Source of the DNA: CANJJB01 sp964449295 | Lineage (GTDB): Bacteria > Chlamydiota > Chlamydiia > Chlamydiales > Rhabdochlamydiaceae | NCBI GenBank assembly: GCA_964449295.1 | Contig: CAYUZN010000071.1 | Coordinates: 1-9,505 of the forward strand | Direction: 5' to 3' | Length of the DNA stretch: 9,505 nucleotides | Shown: one piece after another, positions 1-5,691 of the stretch | Layout: each line of letters begins with the position of its first letter | Numbering within the stretch: the stretch's first letter is position 1 | Notes under the pieces: model-generated | The model's input: only the letters and a program-made list of their open reading frames with translations | What the model was told of the DNA's origin: nothing | Databases searched by the model: none | Made by a program: the position numbers and the translations under genes

Positions 1-1
1 A

Positions 2-310
2 ACATTAAAAGCAGCCTACATAGGAGTCAAGTGGATTGCGGATTTTGCTTGTGAGAGTAAAAAAACAGTTAAAGTAACCGGAGAGTTTATGGTGGCTGGT
101 AAAAAAGCATCAGAAGATACGAGCAAGACAATGGTAGTAGTAAGAGAAGAAGCAACCAAGACAGGGGTGGCAGCACGTGAATTTTTTAAAAAAGGTGGTA
201 ACTGTTGTGTTCTAGTTGGAGGTTTTATTGTGACAGCGACAGCAGTAGTAACAATTGCAACAATTGGAGCAATTAATACGTTTCTGCAACAAAATGACAA
301 ATATTGTTAA
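2..310 (+). CDS. 3' end of an unidentified protein with a C-terminal membrane segment (partial)
   Basis: The frame is open to the left edge, so the visible 102 residues are probably the C-terminal end of a longer protein. The part before the membrane segment is rich in Lys, Glu, Thr and Ala, and looks soluble or amphipathic. A hydrophobic stretch of about 25 residues starts at the CysCys pair (visible residues 68-92, rich in Val, Ala, Thr, Ile, Gly). A short polar tail ending NDKYC follows. This pattern fits a tail-anchored or C-terminally anchored membrane protein. I do not recognise the family. An internal ATG at position 89 has a fair Shine-Dalgarno match (GGAGAG, 80-85) three bases upstream. 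A short 73-residue protein starting there is therefore possible, but the upstream codons also read like protein. The gene is convergent with 391-1245, with 80 bp between them and no convincing terminator. Confidence 0.5.
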   Translation, partial: TLKAAYIGVKWIADFACESKKTVKVTGEFMVAGKKASEDTSKTMVVVREEATKTGVAAREFFKKGGNCCVLVGGFIVTATAVVTIATIGAINTFLQQNDKYC

Positions 311-390
311 CTAAAGAAGAAGTTTAATCTAGAGAATAGAAAAGCATTATTTTTGTTTGATCAAAACGAAAATATTTATGAGAAAATCCT

Positions 391-1245
391 CTATTTTCTT
401 AAAATCATTTCGTTGTTGTCATCTATAAAAGCTGTTCTTTTGTGCTTTTCTTCTTTTCCAAACTGAAGAATAGACATGAGATCGTTAATATCGGCTTCAG
501 CACTCAAATAGGTGTGTAGGAGCTTTTCGAAAGCTATTTTTGATAAAGGGGTGTTAGTTTTGCTTTCTTCTTCTGCAATCATTGTCAGTAAATTGGTTCC
601 TACTAGCGCCTCTAAGACTGGTTTGGAAAGAGTGTCATAGTTGAACTGTTCACCCGAGCTCTCAAATGTACAATAATCAAAAAGAGAGGGATATCCCTTA
701 TTCGTGCCCACTACATATGTACTGGTTCCTTTGAGCATTTTATAAAAGACAGCATCTAGCTTAGGATCTTTCTCAAAAAGATCTACTAGTGGAGTTTCTC
801 TTTTAGCTAAAATAGCATTGAGCACGGTATATTCAAGACCTTCTTGGTAAAAAGGTACTCGCTGATAAAGAATCTTAAGAAGTCTTGCCGCTGATTTGTA
901 TCTAGGGTGAAGTATCCCAATAGCTGGGGATTCAAATTTGGTTAGATTAAATTTTTGACCCTCATGCACACACTTATTATCTCTGAAGTAACCCTTACTT
1001 TCTTTTTCGAATTTTTCTCCTTCTCCTTTTGTCCCTGATTGTGAAGGAGCTCCTTCTTTCTCAATGTTTTTACATGCTTGCATGAATTCTTCTAAAGAGT
1101 CTTTTGACTGGCTTTGATGAAAAGAGTGAAGAGTTTTTTTTATGCCTCTATATAATAATTGAATTGACTGATGTCTATCTGATGCAAAGCCTAATGCCAG
1201 TGCGAAGACAATTAAAAAAGAAAATAAAAAAGGAAGAATATTCAT
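391..1245 (-). CDS. Unidentified exported or membrane-anchored protein, 284 aa
   Basis: I do not recognise this protein. Residues 1-22 form a hydrophobic segment (many Phe, Leu, Ile, Ala) followed by charged SDRHQ. This is either a Sec signal peptide with a possible AlaSer cleavage region or an uncleaved N-terminal anchor. Residues 23-100 are polar and low in complexity, rich in Ser, Lys, Glu and Gly, with a probable flexible linker at 63-90. Residues 105-260 look like a folded, mostly helical domain with conserved-looking aromatic and proline positions (ILHPRYKSAARLLKILYQRV, then a YPSLFDYCTF stretch near 185-194). The tail is charged. The start is fixed: an in-frame TGA lies two codons upstream and the ATG begins the hydrophobic segment. 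There is no good Shine-Dalgarno sequence. A strong-looking promoter lies about 30 bp upstream (1276-1304), giving a short leader. It is transcribed divergently from the transglutaminase gene. Confidence 0.75.
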   Translation of the reverse strand: MNILPFLFSFLIVFALALGFASDRHQSIQLLYRGIKKTLHSFHQSQSKDSLEEFMQACKNIEKEGAPSQSGTKGEGEKFEKESKGYFRDNKCVHEGQKFNLTKFESPAIGILHPRYKSAARLLKILYQRVPFYQEGLEYTVLNAILAKRETPLVDLFEKDPKLDAVFYKMLKGTSTYVVGTNKGYPSLFDYCTFESSGEQFNYDTLSKPVLEALVGTNLLTMIAEEESKTNTPLSKIAFEKLLHTYLSAEADINDLMSILQFGKEEKHKRTAFIDDNNEMILRK

Positions 1246-1275
1246 ATATCAGAGTAGAAAATATCAATTTCATCT

Positions 1276-1304
1276 ATTTTACATATCTTCGGAATATTTG
1301 TCAG
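1276..1304 (-). promoter_or_regulatory. Sigma70-type promoter for the 391-1245 gene
   Basis: On the minus strand the -35 box is CTGACA (1299-1304, 5 of 6 to TTGACA) and the -10 box is TAAAAT (1276-1281, 5 of 6 to TATAAT). The spacer between them is exactly 17 bp. The predicted start is near 1269, giving a leader of about 24 nt before the ATG at 1245. Boxes, spacing and position all agree. Confidence 0.6.
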
Positions 1305-1574
1305 AATTTTAACCATATTTTCTAGTGTGTAAAAAAATTTTAAAAAGATAGCAAAAGTCAAATATATTTATGAAGAATACTAAGGGAATAACAACGATTA
1401 CTCTTCTGAGTTTATAGGAAAACCTGTATATTTTCAGCTGTTAATCTAGTCCTGGATGGGCTGAACATATAAAAGATATGTACATATGCGATCAATACTC
1501 TCGCTACCTATCTTTTTTAAAGAAAAAAACATGAAATCGTGATCAGTATAAAAAACTAAGGAAAATATAAAGTA
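1305..1574. other. Divergent intergenic region upstream of the transglutaminase gene
   Basis: This non-coding stretch of about 270 bp is very AT-rich. I found no RNA gene and no convincing -35/-10 pair for the gene at 1575. Several TATAAA/TATATT-like boxes exist (near 1428, 1469 and 1547) but none has a matching -35. Two small symmetric elements are visible: a perfect 12-bp palindrome ATATGTACATAT (1476-1487), and the inverted repeat TTCAGC (1433-1438) / GCTGAA (1460-1465) with a 21-nt loop. Either could be a binding site, but AT-rich palindromes arise easily by chance. Confidence 0.4.
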
Positions 1575-3626
1575 ATGTTCTTCAGACTTATTTTCTTCAT
1601 TTTTTGTTTCTCTCATCTTTTTTTGGTTGGATCTGCTTCAGGTCAGACTGAACGGTACTCTACAGGGTCTGTGCCTTCTTGGGTAAAGCCTTGTGGTTTT
1701 TCTTTAGAACCTGTTCCGACTAAGCCTTCACAAGTTAGTCTACAATATCTGCTCATTGACCAACAAAGAAACTGGGAAGAAAAGGCTTTTTATTTTCATG
1801 CGGCAGCCAAGGTTTTAACGCAGAGTGGTGCTGAAGAAATTTCTCAGTTGAACATCGATTTTGAGCCTTCTTATTACCAAGTGGTTGTGCATACAATTCG
1901 TGTTTTTCGTGAAGGGGAGTGGAGTGATCGATTAGAAACCTCAAAGCACAAAGTGCTTCAAAGGGAAACAGATTTAGAGCAAAACCTTTATTATGGAGAT
2001 CTTACGCTTGTTTACTTCCTTGACGACATTCGAGAAGGGGATATTGTTGAATATTCTTATTCCATTAAAGGAGTACATCCTCTTTTTGCATCTCACTATG
2101 CCGACATTATCTATTTCCAAAGAAATTTTTCTGTTGAAAAAATCGCCTATCGTCTTTTAGGTCATCCCTCTCTTTCTTTTATGACACAACCAGTCAACAT
2201 TAACATTGAACCTCAGATAGTCGATCTTTTACCTTCGGTACGTGAGTGGTCCTGGGAAGTGGTTGAGACCTCTCCCTATACTCCTGAGGACGGACAACCT
2301 GTTTGGTACAATCCTAGAGCCCATATTCAGATCAGTCAATTCACAAACTGGGGAGAAGTGGTTGAAAAACGGTATCCTGCCTATAGACTTCCGGCAGATT
2401 TTTCTAAGACTATTCCTTCTGATATGCAAACTTTAGTCAATCAGTGGAAAGAAACAACCCAGGATTTACATGAAAGAGCTTTATTAGCTCTTAGGTTTGT
2501 TCAAGATAAAATTAGATACCTGGGAATTGAAGAGGGGATAGGTGGCTGGGAACCCAGACCTCCTAGCTTAATTTTTCAACGTCGTTTTGGAGATTGTAAG
2601 GACAAAGCCTTTCTATTACATGCTCTTCTTCATTTAATGGACATTTCTTCAACACCTCTTCTTGTTCACTCAAACAAGGGGAAAAGACTCTCAGAAGTAT
2701 TGCCTCTTCCTTTTGTATTTAATCATGTCGTTCTTCAGATTGATATCAATGGAGAGCTATATTGGGTTGATCCTACGATTAGTCTTCAAGGAGGACCTTT
2801 ACAGTCAAATTATTTTCCAGATTATAGTTGGGGGCTTTTACTTCATCCAAATACTGAAGAGCTTACGCCACTTCCAAAAGTTGTTCTATCAAAACCTACT
2901 GAATTCGAGTCCTCCATTCTTATAGAATCAGAAGATTCTGCTAGTTTAAAAATAAAAAGCGTTTTCTATGATTCTAAAGCTGACAAAATGAGACGGTCTC
3001 TAGAATGGAACGGGTTACAAACTATTTCGGAAGACTGTCTTTCTGATATGCAAGGGGTCTATGGGATGGTTTCTTTAGATTCTCCTATGGAAATAGTGGA
3101 TGATCGAACAAATAATGTTCTTACCTGTCTTGAGTCTTACCACATTCCTACTCAAAAACTTTCAGATCAAAAAGTGTTAGAAGTTTTTTCTCATGTTTTA
3201 AGCTCTTATCTTCATAGCAGAGTTAGTCCTGTAAGATGTTCTCCTTATGAAATTTCTTACCCTCTATGGGTGAAAGAAAGCATTCATATTGAAAATCCTT
3301 TTCTTAAATGGAAATCTTCAGAGGAGACATATGCACAACAACATGAATCGCTCTTGTATACACTTTCTACAAGAATAGGTGAACATCATGCCCATTTTGA
3401 TTTAGAACTGAAGCATTTACAAGATCATATTCCTCAGGCCTCTCTCCAAGATTATTGGAGTATTGTTAAAGACATTAACTGGAAAGGGCTGCCAAGAATG
3501 ACAATTGCTTCCTCCTCTATAATAACAAAAGGAGTCGATTGGGAACTGGCTGGTTCATTTGTTGGAATAGGTCTTTGGATTTTAGTTTATTCTTTTTATC
3601 GGAAAAGGAGGTTATCGTTAAAGTGA
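1575..3626 (+). CDS. Exported DUF3857 / transglutaminase-like protein with C-terminal membrane anchor
   Basis: This 683-residue protein starts with a Sec signal peptide (residues 1 to about 23, very rich in Phe and Leu, ending GSASG). A DUF3857-type beta-rich region follows at about 60-250, with the typical run of short strands around DDIREGDIVEYSYSI (150-164). A transglutaminase-like core lies at about 285-405. Its catalytic triad is complete: Cys341 in FGDCKDKA, His384 in FNHVVL, and Asp399 in WVDPT. The C-terminal third (440-650) is beta-rich and unassigned. Residues 658-675 form one transmembrane helix followed by RKRR, which would place the catalytic part outside the cytoplasm with a short cytoplasmic tail. 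DUF3857 proteins with this fold act as cysteine proteases, amidases or crosslinkers on peptides or envelope polymers. The substrate here is unknown. AAGGA (1558-1562) lies 12 bp before the ATG, a long spacing. It is a single-gene unit, convergent with the phosphatase operon. Confidence 0.85.
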   Translation: MFFRLIFFIFCFSHLFLVGSASGQTERYSTGSVPSWVKPCGFSLEPVPTKPSQVSLQYLLIDQQRNWEEKAFYFHAAAKVLTQSGAEEISQLNIDFEPSYYQVVVHTIRVFREGEWSDRLETSKHKVLQRETDLEQNLYYGDLTLVYFLDDIREGDIVEYSYSIKGVHPLFASHYADIIYFQRNFSVEKIAYRLLGHPSLSFMTQPVNINIEPQIVDLLPSVREWSWEVVETSPYTPEDGQPVWYNPRAHIQISQFTNWGEVVEKRYPAYRLPADFSKTIPSDMQTLVNQWKETTQDLHERALLALRFVQDKIRYLGIEEGIGGWEPRPPSLIFQRRFGDCKDKAFLLHALLHLMDISSTPLLVHSNKGKRLSEVLPLPFVFNHVVLQIDINGELYWVDPTISLQGGPLQSNYFPDYSWGLLLHPNTEELTPLPKVVLSKPTEFESSILIESEDSASLKIKSVFYDSKADKMRRSLEWNGLQTISEDCLSDMQGVYGMVSLDSPMEIVDDRTNNVLTCLESYHIPTQKLSDQKVLEVFSHVLSSYLHSRVSPVRCSPYEISYPLWVKESIHIENPFLKWKSSEETYAQQHESLLYTLSTRIGEHHAHFDLELKHLQDHIPQASLQDYWSIVKDINWKGLPRMTIASSSIITKGVDWELAGSFVGIGLWILVYSFYRKRRLSLK

Positions 3627-3643
3627 GTCTTCATTTCACTTTT
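3620..3643 (+). terminator. Weak candidate terminator after the transglutaminase gene
   Basis: AAAGTGA (3620-3626) can pair with TCACTTT (3636-3642) around a 9-nt loop. The left arm includes the stop codon. Only a few T follow, so termination would be inefficient and read-through into the 3811-3902 hairpins is plausible. Confidence 0.25.
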
Positions 3644-3794
3644 AGGAAGATGATATTCTAAGGTTTTTCAATCCTAGAGAATTTTTTGAGAATTATGAAA
3701 GGGGCTGTGTCTGTAAAGAGAAGTGGGCTAGCAATTTTGGAATACAAAGAATTGGCGTGTTTATATCTATTTATCCTACCTAATATTAATGAGA

Positions 3795-3800
3795 TATAAT
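3795..3800 (+). promoter_or_regulatory. Isolated consensus -10 box upstream of the double hairpin
   Basis: A perfect TATAAT sits 11 bp before the first palindromic unit, so a transcript would begin near 3807, just before the first stem. No good -35 is seen at 16-18 bp upstream (best is TTATCC). In such AT-rich DNA the match may be chance. The rest of 3644-3794 shows nothing I can assign. Confidence 0.2.
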
Positions 3801-3810
3801 AATAGACGAG

Positions 3811-3847
3811 TATCCGCCATGTTTAGCTCAATTAAACGCGGCGGATA
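3811..3847 (+). repeat. Palindromic repeat unit 1 (hairpin, pair A)
   Basis: The 15-nt left arm (3811-3825, starting TATCCGCC) pairs with the right arm (3833-3847, ending GGCGGATA) around a 7-nt loop, GCTCAAT. Thirteen pairs are Watson-Crick, one is G-T, and there is one A/C mismatch. The core ATCC...GGAT (3812-3846, 35 bp) matches the units at 5502-5596: left arm ATCCGCC, GTTT in the inner stem, TTAAAC before the right arm, and GCGGAT. It is the best-paired member of the family in this window. Confidence 0.8.
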
Positions 3848-3865
3848 AATGGAAAAATTCTGGTG

Positions 3866-3902
3866 TATCCGCTGTATTTAGAATGCATAAAAGTGGTGGA
3901 TT
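3866..3902 (+). repeat. Palindromic repeat unit 2 (degenerate hairpin, pair A)
   Basis: This unit has the same architecture as unit 1: a 15-nt arm (3866-3880), a 7-nt loop GAATGCA, and a 15-nt arm (3888-3902). It has nine Watson-Crick pairs, four G-T wobbles and two mismatches. The 35-bp core (3867-3901) starts exactly 20 bp after the core of unit 1. Read on the minus strand it closely resembles unit 3 (ATCC.CC.CTTTT at the left, AAAT.CAGCGGAT at the right), so pair A is inverted relative to pair B. As RNA it folds better from the + strand, where the wobbles are G-U. Confidence 0.7.
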
Positions 3903-3903
3903 G

Positions 3904-3934
3904 AAAAAACACCGAGAGCTGAAAAGCCTTTTCA
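3904..3934 (-). terminator. Candidate terminator of the Nudix-phosphatase operon
   Basis: On the minus strand, 20 bp beyond the phosphatase stop, TGAAAAG and CTTTTCA (3920-3934) form a short perfect palindrome, or a 6-bp stem with a 3-nt loop. A run of six T follows (3904-3909), 10 nt after the stem. The stem is AT-rich and the T-run is far away, so this is only a weak candidate. Unit 2 of the palindromic family lies immediately beyond it and could contribute. Confidence 0.3.
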
Positions 3935-3953
3935 AAGAGCCCAAAGGGTAAAG

Positions 3954-4487
3954 TCATTTGAGCTTTTGAACAGTCCATTTTCCATGTTCAACTTTAAAAT
4001 GCACGGGAACACAGTTATCAATAACCCATTCGCATTCTATTCCTAAAAAACAACAGAGAGCCCAATAGACGCCACCATGAGCAACAATCAATATAGGTCC
4101 TTCTTGTGTAAGAGCTTGATTTATTCCTTTGAGTACTTGATTCATAAAATTACGCACAGGAACTTTGGCTTGCAAATAGGCCGTGATTCCAAGAGCTGTC
4201 ATTTCTTGCCATATTGACCTGGAGCACTCACCAAGTTCCTCTATCTCGTAGTGTGAGGTCGAAAGCCTAGAACAAATGATATCTCTGGTTTGTTGAGCAC
4301 GTTTAAATGGGCTGCAACAAACGGTCTTAATTGGTAAGGAAGCAATGATTGGCTCGATTTCATTGGCCTGCATTAAACCTGTAGAATTTAAGATGATATG
4401 AGCAGGGAGATCGATTGTTTCTTTCGCTGAAATATTATGATCTGTTTGCCCGTGGCGGATGAAATAAAACTCTTTCTCTAAAATCAT
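3954..4487 (-). CDS. Histidine phosphatase family protein (phosphoglycerate-mutase-like), 177 aa
   Basis: This is a cytoplasmic phosphatase of the histidine phosphatase superfamily, which works through a phosphohistidine intermediate. The signature FIRHGQTDHN is at residues 9-18, with nucleophile His12 next to Arg11. The second core Arg is Arg63 in SPFKRAQQT, Glu84 or Glu87 is the likely acid in the EELGE stretch, and the second His is His137 in VAHGG. All core residues are present. At 177 residues it is slightly shorter than the usual 200 or so. It has no signal peptide. Its ATG lies inside the 3' end of the double-Nudix gene, sharing ATGA (4484-4487), so the two are very likely translationally coupled and share one mRNA. 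The partner suggests that it removes phosphate from a nucleotide or nucleotide-derived product of the Nudix step. Alternatives such as a CobC-like or sugar-phosphate phosphatase cannot be excluded. Confidence 0.88.
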   Translation of the reverse strand: MILEKEFYFIRHGQTDHNISAKETIDLPAHIILNSTGLMQANEIEPIIASLPIKTVCCSPFKRAQQTRDIICSRLSTSHYEIEELGECSRSIWQEMTALGITAYLQAKVPVRNFMNQVLKGINQALTQEGPILIVAHGGVYWALCCFLGIECEWVIDNCVPVHFKVEHGKWTVQKLK

Positions 4488-5362
4488 GATGACCAGCCAT
4501 ATTCAGAATAAAAATTTTCTTTCAAAATAGCTTTTAAGGCTATGACATTATAATCGACTATGTTTACTGGCAATGCATCCAGGGAGAAAAATGCAAGGCA
4601 TTCGCATTTATCGGGTTCACGGTTAATAATGTTTCCTTCCCAAGATAGACATTCAAAAAAGATATCGACATTGAGTCGACTTGATTTTCTGTGCATCACA
4701 TGAACAACTCTCAGTTGTAATGGATTAATCTGAATCCCAATTTCTTCGTAGGCTTCTCTACACATTCCCTCAGTGGCCGATTCTCCATCTTCTACGTGCC
4801 CCGCAACAAAACTCCACATTCCATCACAGTAGCCTGTATTTTTCCGTAAAAGCAGCAAGATTTTGTTTTCTTGTTTCAAGACGAGATAAGCATTAACACT
4901 TGCACCCATACGTTTTTTATCTGCTAGAGCTCGATAATGCGCATAAGCTTCTTTGCCTCCAATCATGATCGGCATCATTTCTATTTCTTCAGGAGAAACC
5001 CATTGATAATTTTGGTGTTCATGTGATAGTTGAACCTCTAGTCTTGTGGCTACCTTGATGCGAAATAAGTGGTAGACATAATCGATTTCAGGTTTTCGAA
5101 TATAAAGAGATCCAATCAATTGAATTTGTGATGAATCAATAGAGATCCCAGTTTCTTCAAAAAGCTCGCGCATAGCTCCTTGTAATGGGGTTTCATTTGA
5201 TTCTACTTTTCCTGCAGGAACCCCCCATGATCCAGCTTCAGAATCATCAGGTGCATTCTGTAACAGCAATAGCTTTCCCTCACATTCTATATAGCAGGCA
5301 GCTACTTCAGCTTGAGGATCAAAATCTTTTGGCTTAGTTTTAAGAACTTCTAATGTTTGCAT
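4484..5362 (-). CDS. Tandem double-Nudix hydrolase, 292 aa
   Basis: Two complete Nudix domains lie in one chain. Domain 1 (about 17-145) has the Nudix box at 51-73, from GKVESNE through RELFEETGI, with every consensus residue of GX5EX7REUXEEXGU. Domain 2 (about 153-285) has its box at 188-210, from GHVEDGE through REAYEEIGI. It deviates only by Ala at the bulky-aliphatic position after RE, which is common. Domain 2 also carries the EPDKCE and LPVN motifs (249-266) typical of the single-domain MutT/ADP-ribose-type group. The domains differ strongly outside the boxes, so this looks like a fusion of two Nudix types, not a recent duplication. Nudix enzymes cleave nucleoside diphosphates linked to another group, releasing NMP or phosphate. 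The substrates are not predictable here. It is the first gene of a two-gene operon with the histidine phosphatase, with a promoter at 5453-5481 and a leader of about 84 nt. The Shine-Dalgarno match is poor. Confidence 0.9.
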   Translation of the reverse strand: MQTLEVLKTKPKDFDPQAEVAACYIECEGKLLLLQNAPDDSEAGSWGVPAGKVESNETPLQGAMRELFEETGISIDSSQIQLIGSLYIRKPEIDYVYHLFRIKVATRLEVQLSHEHQNYQWVSPEEIEMMPIMIGGKEAYAHYRALADKKRMGASVNAYLVLKQENKILLLLRKNTGYCDGMWSFVAGHVEDGESATEGMCREAYEEIGIQINPLQLRVVHVMHRKSSRLNVDIFFECLSWEGNIINREPDKCECLAFFSLDALPVNIVDYNVIALKAILKENFYSEYGWSS

Positions 5363-5452
5363 TGGGATTCTTTAATTATTACTATTTTCTTGAAACAGTA
5401 CTCTTCAGACATCATTTATGAGCTCAAATAAATCAGTCTTTTTTAGATAGAA

Positions 5453-5481
5453 ATTATATCATTAAAAGCCATGTTTTCCAA
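5453..5481 (-). promoter_or_regulatory. Sigma70-type promoter of the Nudix-phosphatase operon
   Basis: On the minus strand, TTGGAA (5476-5481, 4 of 6 to TTGACA) is followed after exactly 17 bp by a perfect TATAAT (5453-5458). Transcription would start near 5446, about 84 nt before the Nudix ATG. The palindromic units 3 and 4 lie just upstream of the -35 box. Confidence 0.6.
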
Positions 5482-5501
5482 TGTAAAAAGATAGCAGTTG
5501 T

Positions 5502-5542
5502 TTTCATCCGCCGCTTTTCGTAAAATAAATCCAGCGGATCAA
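5502..5542 (+). repeat. Palindromic repeat unit 3 (pair B)
   Basis: This 41-bp unit begins TTTCATCCGCC and ends CCAGCGGATCAA. ATCCGC (5506-5511) pairs with GCGGAT (5534-5539). The stem extends outward by TTT/AAA across a C/C mismatch. Inside, TTTT can pair with AAAA. It matches unit 4 at 35 of 41 positions without gaps. Its core (5506-5539, 34 bp) ends exactly 20 bp before the core of unit 4. Confidence 0.8.
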
Positions 5543-5555
5543 ACATAAAAACGCG

Positions 5556-5596
5556 TTTCATCCGCCAGTTTTCTGAAATTAAACCCAGCGGATCAA
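5556..5596 (+). repeat. Palindromic repeat unit 4 (pair B)
   Basis: This is the second 41-bp copy, 54 bp downstream of unit 3 start to start. ATCCGC (5560-5565) pairs with GCGGAT (5588-5593), and inside that GTTT pairs with AAAC around a 9-nt loop, with a small internal loop between the two stems. It is the link between the pairs: its core aligns with unit 1 at ATCCGCCA, GTTT, AATTAAAC and GCGGAT with a single 1-bp gap. Confidence 0.8.
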
Positions 5597-5615
5597 CACA
5601 AGATTTCGTAATATA

Positions 5616-5644
5616 TTGATTATCAAGGCTTAGACAAGTAGAAA
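5616..5644 (+). promoter_or_regulatory. Possible weak promoter for the ATPase gene
   Basis: TTGATT (5616-5621) and TAGAAA (5639-5644) are separated by 17 bp and lie about 48 bp before the ATG at 5692. The -35 matches 4 of 6 positions and the -10 matches 4 of 6. It is the best pair I see between the palindromic repeats and the gene, but chance is likely in AT-rich DNA. Confidence 0.25.
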
Positions 5645-5691
5645 ATGGCAATAAACACAAGCTTAAATAAAAAATTTTAAAAAGAGCATCT

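Noticed and set aside
356..365. Perfect palindrome TTTGATCAAA between the first two genes
   Set aside because: A ten-base AT-rich palindrome is likely by chance, leaves no loop for a hairpin, and is not repeated elsewhere in the window that I can see.
381..399. AGAAAAT/ATTTTCT stem at the end of the 391-1245 gene
   Set aside because: The 7-bp stem is almost all A-T, overlaps the stop codon, and has no T-run on either strand. It is too weak to call a terminator.
3695..3799. Small + strand ORF of 34 codons (starts MKGAVSVKR)
   Set aside because: It has no clear Shine-Dalgarno sequence or promoter and no recognisable family. This length is expected by chance. Its stop lies within the TATAAT box.
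3811..3902. Two-repeat CRISPR-like array
   Set aside because: The units are variable hairpins with a fixed 20-bp gap, not near-identical repeats with unique spacers of about 30 bp. There are only two per site and no cas gene nearby.
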